From JBECKQ01 sp040235375 (GTDB lineage: Bacteria; Planctomycetota; Phycisphaerae; UBA1845), in NCBI GenBank assembly GCA_040235375.1, contig JBECKQ010000255.1, positions 1-47,220 of the forward strand: 47,220 nucleotides of DNA. Direction: 5' to 3'. Positions within the stretch are counted from its first letter, which is position 1, and each line of letters starts with the position of its first letter. Below are positions 7,645-17,827 of this stretch, in pieces. Position numbers and translations under genes: made by a program. The notes beneath the pieces were generated by a model that was not told where the DNA came from, ran no database searches, and saw nothing but the letters and a program-made list of their open reading frames with translations.

Positions 7645-10600
7645 ATGCAAAAGCCACGTTGGGCGACACTGTTTCGGACGATCGCCGTTGCCAGCGCCCT
7701 GTTATTGACCTCCGCATCCGGCGGAGCGCAGCCCGGGCAGAGCGCCGCTGTCGGCGGGGAGAAGATCCATCCAGCGCTGTTGACGCGGATGGCGGAGACT
7801 TCGGAAGCGATCAAGACCTGGGTGTTCTTCACGGACAAGGGGATCGCGAACCGGCAGCAGTACGATGCGGCGATCCGGCGGGTGGCCGACCGCTACAACG
7901 CGCGTGCGGTGCACCGGCGTGCCCTGCGCGCGGACAACGCGCGGCGCGGCGGGGCGCTCTTTGACGAATACGACCTGCCGGTGGTGCAGGCGTACGTCGA
8001 CGGCGTGACGGCGACGGGCGCGAAGGTGCACATCACGAGCACGTGGCTGAACGCGGTGAGCGTGTACGCCACGGCCGAGCAGATCAACGCGATCGCGCAG
8101 CTTCCATACGTCGCCAAAATGCAACCGGTGGCGCGTCGCGCGCGTATCGAGCCGCCCGAACCTGCCGCCACTCCTCCGCCGGCACCGGCGCCGCCGATCC
8201 CCGGCCTTCGTGTCAGCTACGGCAACTCGCAGGGGCAGCTTCAGCAGATGAACCTGATTGCCCTGCACAACGAGGGATTCACCGGCGCGGGCGTGGTTGT
8301 AGGCATGCTCGACACCGGATTCAAGCGGTCGCACGAGGCGTACAACTACCCGGGGCACGTGCTGAACGTGATCGCCGAGTACGATTTTCTCAACGACGAC
8401 TCCAATGCGGGCATCGATCCCGGTGATCCGTTGGGCCAGCACGATCACGGTACGGAGACGCTGAGCTGCCTCGGCGCGTACAGGCCGGGGACCCTGGTCG
8501 GCGGGGCGTACGACGCTTCGTTCATTCTCTGCAAGACGGAGGACACGACCGGTGAATACCCGGCCGAGGAAGACAACTATGTCGCCGGCCTGCAATTCAT
8601 CGAAGCGAACGGCGGCGACATGGTCACGTCGTCACTGGGCTACATCGACTGGTACACGCAGGCGGACCTCGACGGGCAGACGGCGGTCACGACGATCGCG
8701 GCGAACATCGCCACGGTGAACGGGCTGCATTTCTGCAACGCGGCGGGCAATGAGTATCACGATTCGAACCCGACTACGTCGTCGCTGATCGCGCCGGCCG
8801 ACGCGTTCCAGGTTATCACGTGCGGGGCGGTGGACAGCTCCGGCGGGATTGCGTACTTCAGCTCCGACGGGCCGACGGCCGACGGGCGGGTCAAGCCGGA
8901 AGTGCTGGCGCGCGGCGTCAGTGCGGCGGTGGTCTCACCGAGCAGCGACACGGGCTACACGTACTCCGACGGCACGTCGTTCGCGACGCCGCTGGTCGCG
9001 TGCTGCGTCGCCTGCCTCATTCAGGCGAATCCGCACTGGACGCCGGACGAGATGCGCGATCACCTGTTCACGACTGCCGATTACTACGCCACGTACGGCA
9101 CGTTTGATCCGCTGTACGTGCGCGGCTACGGGATCGTCAACGCGTTTGCCGCGTATGCCGACTGCAACCTGAACGGCGTCAACGACGCGTGCGACGTGGA
9201 CTGCGGTGCTCCCGGTGGTGAGTGCGACGTGCCCGGCTGCGGCGGCAGCAGCGACTGCAACAACAACCTGGTTCCGGACGAGTGCGAGGCGGACTGCAAC
9301 GGCAACGGCGTTCCCGACGATTGCGACATACAGAACTGCCCGCCGGGCGACGCGACCTGTGCCGACTGCAACAGCAACGGCCTGCCGGATGAGTGCGACG
9401 TGCCCTTCCCGCAGACGGGGACGATCGCGCTCGATAGAACCGCGTATGCCTGCGCTGCGGCGGTGACGGTCACGGTGCGGGACTGCGGCTTGAACATCGA
9501 TGACGCCGTCGTCGATCAGGTGGCGGTGGCGGTCGACTCCGATTCGGAGAGCGGTATCGAGCAGGTGCTGCTGACCGAAACCGGCCCGTCGACGCGGGAA
9601 TTCGTCGGTTCGATCGACGTTGCCACGACGAATGCGCCGGGCGTTCTGCTCGTGACGGAGGGAGACGGGATCACGGCCACATACGTCGACGCGGACGACG
9701 GCCTGGGCGGCGCAGACGTGCCGGTGGTCGCGACGGCTGTGGTGGACTGCACCTCGCCGACGATCTGGGGCATTGCCGCCGTGGACATTCAGCCGCGCAG
9801 CGCGAAGGTCGTGTTCAACACGGATGAGGCGGCGGTCGGCACGGTTCACTACGGCACGAGCTGCGCGTCGCTGGCCGGCAGCGTGGCGGAGGTGTCGGCG
9901 TCGGCCGCGCATTCGATCATGGTGGCCGGACTCGACAACGAAACCACGTACTACTACGCGGTCGCCGCGACGGATGACGCCGGCAACCAGTCGTACGACG
10001 ACAACTCCGGCGCGTGCTACGCGTTCACCACGCCCAAGGGGCCGTCGGTTCTGCTGGTGGATGACGACGATAACTCGCCTGACGTTCGCTCATACTACAC
10101 GGCGGCGCTCGAGGCGGTGATCGGCCCGGACTACGACGTCTGGAACACGAACAATACCGACAACGAGCCGGATGCGGCCGCACTCAGTCAGTACGAGATG
10201 GTGATCTGGTTCACCGGCGACGAATACGGCGGCGCGGCCGGACCAGGCGCGGCCGGCGAAAGCGCCTTGGGCAGCTACCTGGACGGCGGAGGCTGCCTGT
10301 TCATCAGCGGTCAGGATTATTACTACGACCGCGGTCTGACGGCCTTCTTCACGAACTATCTCGGCGTGTCGTCGGTCTCCAGTGACGTGGACCAGACGAC
10401 GGTGGCCGGCGCGGGAGTCTTTGCCGGCTTCGGCCCGTACGCCCTGAATTACCCGTTCAGCAACTACAGCGACACGGTGCAGCCGAATGGGACCGCGCAG
10501 GTGGCGTTCACCGGCAACGTGGGCAACGCCGCGGTAAGCAAGGACAGCGGCACTTATCGCACGACGTACTGGGGATTTCCATTTGAGGCCGTGCCGTCCG

Positions 10601-12012
10601 CGGCGGATCGGGCGGCGCTGATGGCGGCGGTTCTCGAGTTCTGCGGCGCCGGCGGGCCGGAGCCGCCTGTTGCGCAGAACATGCCGGTGACAACGGCGGT
10701 GGATACGGCGCTGACCATTGGGTTGCAGGCGACCGACGACGGCGATCCCAATCCGCCCGGAGCGATGACATACCTTGTCACTTCGCTACCGACAGGAGCG
10801 CTGCGCGACGCGGCGGACGATCACCTGATCGCCGCGGGCGAGCTGCCGTACACGCTGGCCGGTGGAGGCAACACGGTCGATTACACGCCGACAGCGGGGT
10901 CTGCCGGGCCCGACAGTTTCCAGTTCAAGGCCAACGACGGCGGGTCGCCGCCGGACGCGGGCGATTCGAATGTCGCGACGGTGATGATCACCGTGGGCGG
11001 GCCGGCGTGGAACCCCGTCGCCCACGACGTGGATACGACGACGGCGGTGAGCCAGGCGACGGACATCGCGCTGGACGCCACGGATCCGAACGGAGACGCG
11101 CTGACGTTTGTCATCGAAACGCTACCGGAGTTTGGCTATCTGCGCGATCCGGCGGGCGGCGAGATCACCTCGAACGCATTGCCGTACGTGCTGGCGGGCG
11201 GGAGCGAAGTCGTGCGGTATCAGCCGCCGTGCGGGCAGATCGTGACGGACAGCTTCGAGTTTTCGGCGCGGGATGCGACCGCTTCGTCCAACGTCGCCAC
11301 GGTGATCGTGGGCGTGACCTCGAGCGGTCCGCGCCGCGTGTATTCGTTCCCGCTGGACACGGATCCCGGCTGGCAGACGGAAGGTCAGTGGGCTTTCGGC
11401 CAGCCGACGGGTGGCGGTACGCACAACCATGATCCCGCCGGCGGCCACACGGGCAGCAATGTCTACGGATACGACCTCGGCGGCGACTACACGCACGACA
11501 TGCCGCAGTACGCATTGACGGCCGGACCGATCGACTGCACCAACGTGACCGGCACGGAGTTGCGTTTCCAGCGGTGGCTCGGCGTCGAGTACACGGACAA
11601 GGCCGGTGTCGAGGTCTCGGCCGACGGCGAAACGTGGACGCCGCTTTGGGAAAACCCCTTGCAGCAGAGCATCGCCGATATGGCGTGGATACCGCAATCT
11701 TTCGATATCTCATCCGTTGCCGACGGCAATTCCACGGTGTACGTGCGGTGGACCATGGGGCCGACCGACGGGACGATCACGTATCCGGGCTGGAACATCG
11801 ACGACGTCGAAATCTGGGGTGTTGTGCCGTTCGACGCAAGCGATTTCGACGGCGACGGCATGGTGACGGTCGGCGACTACGCGATTCTGGCGGACTGCCT
11901 CGACGGCCCGGAGCTGCAGACCAGTCTGGACTGTCGTTGCATGGACCTGGACAGTGACGGCGACGTGGATCTGGTTGATTACGGCGCGATGCAGCGCGCG
12001 TTCGGGCCATAG
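7645..12012 (+). CDS. Large secreted S8 subtilase with TSP3-like, cadherin-like and dockerin-like domains
   Basis: A 1455-residue exported protease. The ATG at 7645 is preceded by AGAGGA; the 84 codons open upstream lack coding character. Order: signal peptide (about 1-32), propeptide, subtilisin domain with the triad Asp223 (GMLDTGF), His268 (DHGTE) and Ser445 (DGTSFATP), a Cys/Asn/Asp-rich calcium-binding stretch (about 505-590; repeats of DCNxNGxPDECD), a Big- or FN3-like region (about 700-795), a Rossmann-like domain starting SVLLVDDDD (about 797-1000), two cadherin-like repeats (about 1008-1230, each ending SNVATV), a beta-sandwich with GWNIDDVEIWG, and a dockerin-like pair of EF-hand loops (DFDGDGMVTVGDY and DLDSDGDVDLVDY, from about 1398). 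It probably digests extracellular protein and attaches to the surface. The domain order after the protease is inferred from short motifs. Confidence 0.95.
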   Translation: MQKPRWATLFRTIAVASALLLTSASGGAQPGQSAAVGGEKIHPALLTRMAETSEAIKTWVFFTDKGIANRQQYDAAIRRVADRYNARAVHRRALRADNARRGGALFDEYDLPVVQAYVDGVTATGAKVHITSTWLNAVSVYATAEQINAIAQLPYVAKMQPVARRARIEPPEPAATPPPAPAPPIPGLRVSYGNSQGQLQQMNLIALHNEGFTGAGVVVGMLDTGFKRSHEAYNYPGHVLNVIAEYDFLNDDSNAGIDPGDPLGQHDHGTETLSCLGAYRPGTLVGGAYDASFILCKTEDTTGEYPAEEDNYVAGLQFIEANGGDMVTSSLGYIDWYTQADLDGQTAVTTIAANIATVNGLHFCNAAGNEYHDSNPTTSSLIAPADAFQVITCGAVDSSGGIAYFSSDGPTADGRVKPEVLARGVSAAVVSPSSDTGYTYSDGTSFATPLVACCVACLIQANPHWTPDEMRDHLFTTADYYATYGTFDPLYVRGYGIVNAFAAYADCNLNGVNDACDVDCGAPGGECDVPGCGGSSDCNNNLVPDECEADCNGNGVPDDCDIQNCPPGDATCADCNSNGLPDECDVPFPQTGTIALDRTAYACAAAVTVTVRDCGLNIDDAVVDQVAVAVDSDSESGIEQVLLTETGPSTREFVGSIDVATTNAPGVLLVTEGDGITATYVDADDGLGGADVPVVATAVVDCTSPTIWGIAAVDIQPRSAKVVFNTDEAAVGTVHYGTSCASLAGSVAEVSASAAHSIMVAGLDNETTYYYAVAATDDAGNQSYDDNSGACYAFTTPKGPSVLLVDDDDNSPDVRSYYTAALEAVIGPDYDVWNTNNTDNEPDAAALSQYEMVIWFTGDEYGGAAGPGAAGESALGSYLDGGGCLFISGQDYYYDRGLTAFFTNYLGVSSVSSDVDQTTVAGAGVFAGFGPYALNYPFSNYSDTVQPNGTAQVAFTGNVGNAAVSKDSGTYRTTYWGFPFEAVPSAADRAALMAAVLEFCGAGGPEPPVAQNMPVTTAVDTALTIGLQATDDGDPNPPGAMTYLVTSLPTGALRDAADDHLIAAGELPYTLAGGGNTVDYTPTAGSAGPDSFQFKANDGGSPPDAGDSNVATVMITVGGPAWNPVAHDVDTTTAVSQATDIALDATDPNGDALTFVIETLPEFGYLRDPAGGEITSNALPYVLAGGSEVVRYQPPCGQIVTDSFEFSARDATASSNVATVIVGVTSSGPRRVYSFPLDTDPGWQTEGQWAFGQPTGGGTHNHDPAGGHTGSNVYGYDLGGDYTHDMPQYALTAGPIDCTNVTGTELRFQRWLGVEYTDKAGVEVSADGETWTPLWENPLQQSIADMAWIPQSFDISSVADGNSTVYVRWTMGPTDGTITYPGWNIDDVEIWGVVPFDASDFDGDGMVTVGDYAILADCLDGPELQTSLDCRCMDLDSDGDVDLVDYGAMQRAFGP

Positions 12013-12038
12013 CGCGGTGCGATCCGTTCGTGGCCGGG

Positions 12039-12296
12039 TCAGGCCTGGCCGCCGGTGCAGTAGAAGGTCGGCATGACGTGGCCGACGTGGCGGCATACGC
12101 TTTTGCCGCCGCAGGGCGCGCCGCTACGGCGGCAATGCTCGCGGATCGCGCCGATGAACAGGCGATCCGGCTCGAAGCCGCCGGCCTCGGCATAGAGCCA
12201 TTGCTGCACACCGCCGAGATCGGCGTCGGTGGAGTACTCCCCGACGCACTGGTCGATCCGGCGCCACATTCCGGGCCATCGTTCCGCGACGTTCAC
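12039..12296 (-). CDS. Small Cys-containing protein, unrecognised
   Basis: An 85-residue product from a GTG start. A strong Shine-Dalgarno sequence (AGAGGTGA) lies five bases before it, which decides both start and reality. The protein is hydrophilic with Trp-rich N-terminal half and four Cys in the last third (Cys55, Cys62, Cys68, Cys80) near His54, His70 and His73, so metal binding is possible. No signal peptide. I do not recognise a family. It stands alone on the minus strand, convergent with the subtilase gene that ends 26 bases away. Confidence 0.65.
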   Translation of the reverse strand: MNVAERWPGMWRRIDQCVGEYSTDADLGGVQQWLYAEAGGFEPDRLFIGAIREHCRRSGAPCGGKSVCRHVGHVMPTFYCTGGQA

Positions 12297-12697
12297 GGCT
12301 TCACCTCTCAGACGTGCATGACCAGGCCTACTCGTCCAGCACCGGTAATCGAAGGGGGATGTCCGGTGTCACAATCAGGCGTCCGGTCCGCTGTGGGCTG
12401 TGCTTGATGCAGGCAAGCAGGCCGATTCACTTGACCCTGAAAGCATACATCGGGAGTTGGGAAAGGATCAACGAGAATGGAGCAGCGGGCGGGAAACCGT
12501 GGCACGGCGCGATAAGATCGGCGGGAGGGGTGGCCGGAAACTCGGCGAGAGGGTCGCTTGTGACATACTATTACAATTAGTCGTTTCGCCGGCTATGTGC
12601 GGCGACGGGTCAAGACTTCGATGCCCCGGCGGAATACAGGCATGTAGGGTTCGATCAATACGCCGGGCCAGGCAGATCGACGGTTGGAAGGTTCGTG
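12297..12697. other. Intergenic stretch without a supported gene
   Basis: About 400 bases between the small Cys-containing gene and the thioredoxin/NHL gene, divergent. Short frames occur on both strands but lack ribosome binding sites or protein-like sequence. An AT-rich patch with a -10-like TACAAT (12572-12577) could belong to a promoter for the downstream gene; no matching -35 box is seen. Confidence 0.4.
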
Positions 12698-14287
12698 ATG
12701 CGGAGATTCAAACGATCGGCGTTGATTTTCACGGTGGCGGCGGTCACCGCGGCGCTGTTTACCTGGAAGGGAATGTCGATGGCCGGACGAAACAGTCTGT
12801 ACGCGGGGACGCCCGTTCATGCTCCCGATCTGTCCGGCGCCGACGGCTGGCTCAACACGGACAGGCCGATCACGATGAAGGAGCTGCGCGGCCAGGTCGT
12901 TCTGCTGGACTTCTGGACCTACTGCTGCATCAACTGCATGCACGTCATGCCGGATCTCAAGTACCTGGAAGAGAAGTACGCCGATCAGCCGTTCGTGGTG
13001 ATCGGTGTGCACTCGGGCAAATTCAGCCAGGAGAAAGACGCCCAGAACATCCGCCAGGCGATTCTGCGGCACGACATCAGTCACCCCGTGGCGGTGGACA
13101 GCGATTACAAGATCTGGAACGCCTTTGGCGTGCAGGCGTGGCCGACGCTGGTGCTGATCGATCCGGAGGGGCGGGTCGTCGATGAGCTTTCCGGCGAGGG
13201 GCATCGTGCCGAGCTGGACAAGGCCATTGCGTCGCTGCTCGAGGAGGGCCGGCAGAAAGGCACGCTGGGCAAGCCGTTGCACTTCCGGCGCGAGCGGGAA
13301 TCGTTCAAGTCCGGCATGCTGGAATTCCCAGGAAAAGTGCTCGTCGATGTGGAGCATGGCCGGCTCTTTATCAGCGACACGAATCATCATCGCGTGGTGG
13401 TTACCGATCTGAATGGCCGCATCCAGAATGTTGCCGGCAGCGGCGAGGCCGGCCTCGTGGACGGCTCGTTCGCAACGGCGCGGTTCCATCAGCCGCAGGG
13501 GCTGGCGCTGAGCGCTGATGGGCAGACGCTGTACGTTGCGGATACGGAGAATCATGCGATTCGCGCAGTGGACCTGAAGGATCGGACGGTCAGCCGGATC
13601 GCCGGAACGGGGGAGCAATCGTACGACTACGAGGCGAACGGTCCGGCGGCGACGACGGCACTTAGTTCGCCGTGGGCGTTGGCGCGGGTCGGCGACGTGC
13701 TGTACATCGCGATGGCGGGCACACACCAGATATGGGCGATGGACCTCGGCTCCGGTCGCATCGAGGTGTACGCGGGCACGGGCCGGGAGGCGCGCATCGA
13801 TGGCCGCCGGCGGCAGGCGGGCTTTGCGCAGCCGTCAGGGGTGGCGACGAACGGTCAGCGGCTGTACGTGGCCGACTCGGAGGATTCGTCGATCCGCGCG
13901 ATCGACTTGCATTCGGAAGTCGTTTCGACCGTGGCGGGCAGCGGGGGGCTGTTCGATTTCGGCTCGCGCGACGGCGTCGGCGCGGAAGCGCGTTTCCAGC
14001 ATCCGCTCGGGGTGGCGCTGCACGGCAATACGCTGTTCGTCGCCGACACGTTCAACGGGCTTATCCGGACGATCGACCTGCCGACGGCTCGCGTCAGCAC
14101 GTGGCTGGGCGGAGATGACGCCGGCGGGCTGAAGACGGAGTCGCAGGCGGTGCACCTGTCCGAACCTGGCGGCCTCTCCATCGGGGGCGATACGCTGTAC
14201 ATCGCGGACACAAATCATCACCGGATTCTGGTGGTCGATATCGCAACGAAAGAGGTGCGGCCGCTGGAGATCACGAAGCAGCCGTGA
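12698..14287 (+). CDS. Membrane-anchored or secreted thioredoxin-like protein with NHL-repeat propeller
   Basis: A 529-residue protein starting at the ATG after GGAAGG; the GTG three bases earlier is too close. An N-terminal hydrophobic segment (about 8-22) exports or anchors it. A thioredoxin-like domain follows (about 40-190) with the redox pair Cys77-Ile-Asn-Cys80 in FWTYCCINCMH and the cis-Pro region VQAWPTLVLID. The rest is a beta-propeller of NHL repeats, each with a pattern like LFISDTNHHRVVV, LYVADTENHAIRAV or LYVADSEDSSIRAI. The arrangement matches NHLRC2-like proteins. It probably acts on disulfides in the periplasm, with the propeller binding a partner; substrate unknown. Confidence 0.93.
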   Translation: MRRFKRSALIFTVAAVTAALFTWKGMSMAGRNSLYAGTPVHAPDLSGADGWLNTDRPITMKELRGQVVLLDFWTYCCINCMHVMPDLKYLEEKYADQPFVVIGVHSGKFSQEKDAQNIRQAILRHDISHPVAVDSDYKIWNAFGVQAWPTLVLIDPEGRVVDELSGEGHRAELDKAIASLLEEGRQKGTLGKPLHFRRERESFKSGMLEFPGKVLVDVEHGRLFISDTNHHRVVVTDLNGRIQNVAGSGEAGLVDGSFATARFHQPQGLALSADGQTLYVADTENHAIRAVDLKDRTVSRIAGTGEQSYDYEANGPAATTALSSPWALARVGDVLYIAMAGTHQIWAMDLGSGRIEVYAGTGREARIDGRRRQAGFAQPSGVATNGQRLYVADSEDSSIRAIDLHSEVVSTVAGSGGLFDFGSRDGVGAEARFQHPLGVALHGNTLFVADTFNGLIRTIDLPTARVSTWLGGDDAGGLKTESQAVHLSEPGGLSIGGDTLYIADTNHHRILVVDIATKEVRPLEITKQP

Positions 14288-14519
14288 ACCGACGACGGCA
14301 GCACTGTTGAGTGCGATCGCAGCGCCGATCGACGCGGAATCACTCGTCAATCGTGATGATACCGTTGCGCGGGGACGGGGTGCGGTTATGGCATCGGTGT
14401 GGCCGCAGCCTTAGAATGCCTGTGCAATCGCATTCGGCCTGCCGATACCTATCAGCAAGTTCACGCCTGCTGTCGGCGGCTACTCCGAATAGGAACGCAC
14501 CTTTGAAAGAGGGCATTTG
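14288..14519. other. Short intergenic stretch before the Asp-box protein
   Basis: 232 bases with no supported gene. The last part carries AAAGAGGG, the ribosome binding site of the next gene, six bases before its ATG. A TAGAAT box occurs about 105 bases upstream but without a good -35 partner. Confidence 0.4.
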
Positions 14520-17500
14520 ATGAACGCTCTGACTCTTGCTGCCTTGCTCGCAGGCATCGCGGGCGCCCCCGCACCGACCACCCAACCCACCGATAACACG
14601 GAAACGAAAAAGGCAGAGGAGCTGATGTCGGCGGATACATTCGCCGGGCTGAAGCTGCGCTGCGTCGGACCGGCGATGTCCTCCGGGCGGGTGGGCGACT
14701 TCGCGGTCGATCCGAAGAACCGCGCCCACTACTACGTCGCGGTCGCGTCGGGCGGCGTGTGGAAGACGGACAACGGCGGCACGACCTTCACCCCGGTTTT
14801 CGACGACCAGGGCTCGTTTTCCATCGGCTGCGTCACCATGGACCCGCACAACCCGAACGTGGTGTGGGTCGGCACGGGCGAGAACAACAGCCAGCGCAGC
14901 GTGGATTTCGGCGACGGCGTCTATCGATCGCTGGATGGCGGGGCGCACTGGGAGAACATGGGCCTGCGCGCGTCCGAGCACATCGGCATGATCGCCATCG
15001 ATCCGCGCGATTCGGACGTGGTGTACGTCGCGGCGCAGGGGCCGCTGTGGAAGGCCGGCGGCGACCGCGGGCTGTACAAGACGACGAACGGCGGCCGCAG
15101 TTGGCGAAGAATCCTGTTCATCAGCGACGACACCGGCGTCAACGACATCCACCTCGACCCGCGCGATCCGGACACGATGTACGCGACGGCGTATCAACGC
15201 CGGCGGCACGTGTGGACGCTCATCGACGGCGGGCCGGAGTCGGCCATCTACAAGTCCACCGACGGCGGCGAAAGTTGGCGCAAGGTCGAGCACGGGCTGC
15301 CGGAGGTCGATATGGGCCGCATCGGCATCGACATCTCGCCCGTCAACCCCGACGTGGTCTACGCGATCGTCGAGGCCGCCGACGGCAAGAGCGGCTTCTT
15401 CCGCTCGCGCGACCGCGGCGAGACCTGGGAGCACCGCTGCGACTACTCGACGACGAGCCCGCAGTACTACAACGAAATCGTCTGCGATCCGAACGACGTC
15501 GATCGCGTGTACGCGCTCGACACAGTCCTGCGCGTGACCGAGGACGGCGGCAAGTCCTTCAAGCGGATGCCGCGCGAGGGGCGACACGTGGACGACCACG
15601 CCCTGTGGATCGATCCGGCGGACAGCGATTACCTGCTGGTCGGGTGCGACGGCGGCGTGTACGAGAGCTTCGATAAGGGCAAGAACTGGCGATTCATGCC
15701 CAACCTGCCGGTCACGCAGTTCTATCGCGTGTCCGTCGATGACTCGACGCCGTTCTACTTTGTCTACGGCGGCACGCAGGACAACAACTCGATGGGCGGG
15801 CCGTCGAACACGACGAGCCCGGCGGGCATCGTCAACGAGGACTGGTTCGTCACCGTCAGCGGCGACGGGTTCAAGACGCAGGTCGATCCGGTTGATCCGA
15901 ACATCGTTTACAGCCAGTGGCAGTACGGCGGGCTGGTGCGCTACGACCGGCGCAACGGGCAGATCGTCGACATCAAGCCGCGCGAGGCGCCGGACGACCA
16001 GCCGTACCGCTGGAACTGGGACTCGCCGCTGCTGGTCAGCCCGCACGATCATCAGCGCCTGTACTTCGCGGGCAACCGCGTGTTCCGCTCGGACGATCAG
16101 GGCAATAGCTGGCGGGCGATCAGCGGCGACCTGACGCGGCAGGTCGATCGCAACGCGCTGAAGGTGATGGGCCGGATTCAGAGCGTGGACGCCGTCGAGA
16201 AGCACAAGTCCACGTCGATCTACGGGAACATCGTTGCCCTCTCCGAGTCGCCGCTGATCGAGGGTCTGATCTACGCCGGCACGGACGACGGGCTGATGCA
16301 GGTGACCGAGGACGGCGGCAAGAATTGGCGCGCCGTGTCGAGCTTTCCTGGCGTTCCCGAGAATACCTACGTGAGCTTTCTGCTCGCGTCGCAGCACGAC
16401 GGCGACACGGTGTATGCGGCGTTCGAGAATCACAAGAACGGCGATTTCAAGCCGTACCTGCTGCGGAGCACGGATCGCGGGCAAACGTGGGGGTCGGTCG
16501 CGGGCGATCTGCCGGATCGCGACTTTGTCTGGTGCGTGGCGGAGGATCACTTGAAGCCGGATCTGCTGTTTGCCGGCACGGAGTTCGGGGCGTACTTCAC
16601 GATCGACGGCGGCAAGAAGTGGATCAAGCTGAAAGGCGGCATGCCGACGATCTCCGTGCGCGACATCGCCATCCACAAGGGCGAGAACGACTTGGTGCTC
16701 GGCACGTTCGGGCGCGGCATCTACATTCTGGACGACTACTCGCCGCTTCGGCAGATCAGCGAGGAGATGTTGAAGCGCGACGCGGCTCTTCTGCCCGTGG
16801 CCAACGCGCTGCGGTACGTGGAGACAAGCCGGCTCGGCGGCAATTCCGGCAAGGGAGCACAGGGTGCTTCGTACTATGCGTCGCCGAATCAGCCGTTCGG
16901 CGCGGTGTTCACGTATTACCTGAAGGACAAGATCCTGACGCGCAAGGAGCAGCGGCAGAAGGACGAGAAGGAAGCGCGCAAGGCGGAAAAGACGCCGCCT
17001 TATCCCACGATCGAAGAGCTGCGGTCCGAAGACCAGGAGCAGGAACCGCAGGTGCTGCTGATTGTGCGCGATGAATCCGGGGCCATCGTCCGCAGGGTGA
17101 AAGGATCGCGCGACAAGGGTTTTCACCGCGTGAGCTGGGACCTGCGGCAGCCGTCGACGACGCCGATCGATCTGGATGAGGAAGAGGATCGGATGCCGTG
17201 GGATCGTCCGCCGGCCGGATACCTGGCGCTGCCCGGTACGTATTCGGTGACGCTGGCGAAGGTGGTCGATGGTGACGTGGTGGCGCTCGAGGGCCCGCAG
17301 CCGTTCAACGTCGTCTCGTTCGACCTGGTGGCGGCCACCAATCAGGATCGGCAGGAGACGGTGGCATTCGAGCAGAAGTTCGCGCGGCTGCGCGGGGCGG
17401 TGCTCGGGGCGATCAAGCGGACGGACGAGATCAACGAGCGGCTGAAGTACATGCGCGCCGCCTTCATCGAGACGCCGCCGGTCGATCGGTCCATGCTCGA

Positions 17501-17819
17501 GGAGTTGCGCAAGTTGCAATTGCGCGTTGATGACATCCGCACACATCTCGTTGGCGACAAGACGCGAAGCAAGCACGAGGAGCCGGCACCGCCTTCCATC
17601 CGCGAGCGCGTCGAGACGGTGGTGGAGAGCCAGTGGTACTCGACCTCGCCGCCGACGCAGACGCACCGCGACGCGTATCGCTACGCGGGCACGGCGTTCA
17701 CGCAGACGCTCTCGGACCTGCGGGGCGTGGTGGACGATCTCGTGAAGCTCGAGAAGCGGATGGACGAGGAGGGCGCGCCGTGGACGCCGGGCCGGCTGCC
17801 GACCTGGCAGATGGAGTAG
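14520..17819 (+). CDS. VPS10/sortilin-like Asp-box (BNR) beta-propeller protein
   Basis: A 1099-residue exported protein with an N-terminal signal peptide (about 1-16). The propeller region (about 35-740) holds many Asp-box motifs of the SxDxGxxW type: VWKTDNGGTTF, VYRSLDGGAHW, LYKTTNGGRSW, IYKSTDGGESW, FFRSRDRGETW, VFRSDDQGNSW, LLRSTDRGQTW. These mark tandem propellers as in sortilin, xyloglucanase (GH74) and sialidase families. A GTFGRGIYILDD block ends the propellers. A charged linker, a beta-rich part (PLRQ to FNVV) and a helical, Arg/Glu-rich C-terminus (about 940-1099) follow. Planctomycetes and Bacteroidetes carry many such proteins labelled glycosyl hydrolase without proof; no catalytic residues can be named. 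The TTG at 14517 is an alternative start. Confidence 0.9.
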   Translation: MNALTLAALLAGIAGAPAPTTQPTDNTETKKAEELMSADTFAGLKLRCVGPAMSSGRVGDFAVDPKNRAHYYVAVASGGVWKTDNGGTTFTPVFDDQGSFSIGCVTMDPHNPNVVWVGTGENNSQRSVDFGDGVYRSLDGGAHWENMGLRASEHIGMIAIDPRDSDVVYVAAQGPLWKAGGDRGLYKTTNGGRSWRRILFISDDTGVNDIHLDPRDPDTMYATAYQRRRHVWTLIDGGPESAIYKSTDGGESWRKVEHGLPEVDMGRIGIDISPVNPDVVYAIVEAADGKSGFFRSRDRGETWEHRCDYSTTSPQYYNEIVCDPNDVDRVYALDTVLRVTEDGGKSFKRMPREGRHVDDHALWIDPADSDYLLVGCDGGVYESFDKGKNWRFMPNLPVTQFYRVSVDDSTPFYFVYGGTQDNNSMGGPSNTTSPAGIVNEDWFVTVSGDGFKTQVDPVDPNIVYSQWQYGGLVRYDRRNGQIVDIKPREAPDDQPYRWNWDSPLLVSPHDHQRLYFAGNRVFRSDDQGNSWRAISGDLTRQVDRNALKVMGRIQSVDAVEKHKSTSIYGNIVALSESPLIEGLIYAGTDDGLMQVTEDGGKNWRAVSSFPGVPENTYVSFLLASQHDGDTVYAAFENHKNGDFKPYLLRSTDRGQTWGSVAGDLPDRDFVWCVAEDHLKPDLLFAGTEFGAYFTIDGGKKWIKLKGGMPTISVRDIAIHKGENDLVLGTFGRGIYILDDYSPLRQISEEMLKRDAALLPVANALRYVETSRLGGNSGKGAQGASYYASPNQPFGAVFTYYLKDKILTRKEQRQKDEKEARKAEKTPPYPTIEELRSEDQEQEPQVLLIVRDESGAIVRRVKGSRDKGFHRVSWDLRQPSTTPIDLDEEEDRMPWDRPPAGYLALPGTYSVTLAKVVDGDVVALEGPQPFNVVSFDLVAATNQDRQETVAFEQKFARLRGAVLGAIKRTDEINERLKYMRAAFIETPPVDRSMLEELRKLQLRVDDIRTHLVGDKTRSKHEEPAPPSIRERVETVVESQWYSTSPPTQTHRDAYRYAGTAFTQTLSDLRGVVDDLVKLEKRMDEEGAPWTPGRLPTWQME

Positions 17820-17827
17820 CGGCGCTT

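Noticed and set aside
14504..14519. 16-base inverted match between the leader of the Asp-box gene and the leader of the SH3 gene (near 21579-21594)
   Set aside because: A match of this length between two sites is expected by chance at about this window size, and both are purine-rich ribosome-binding regions.
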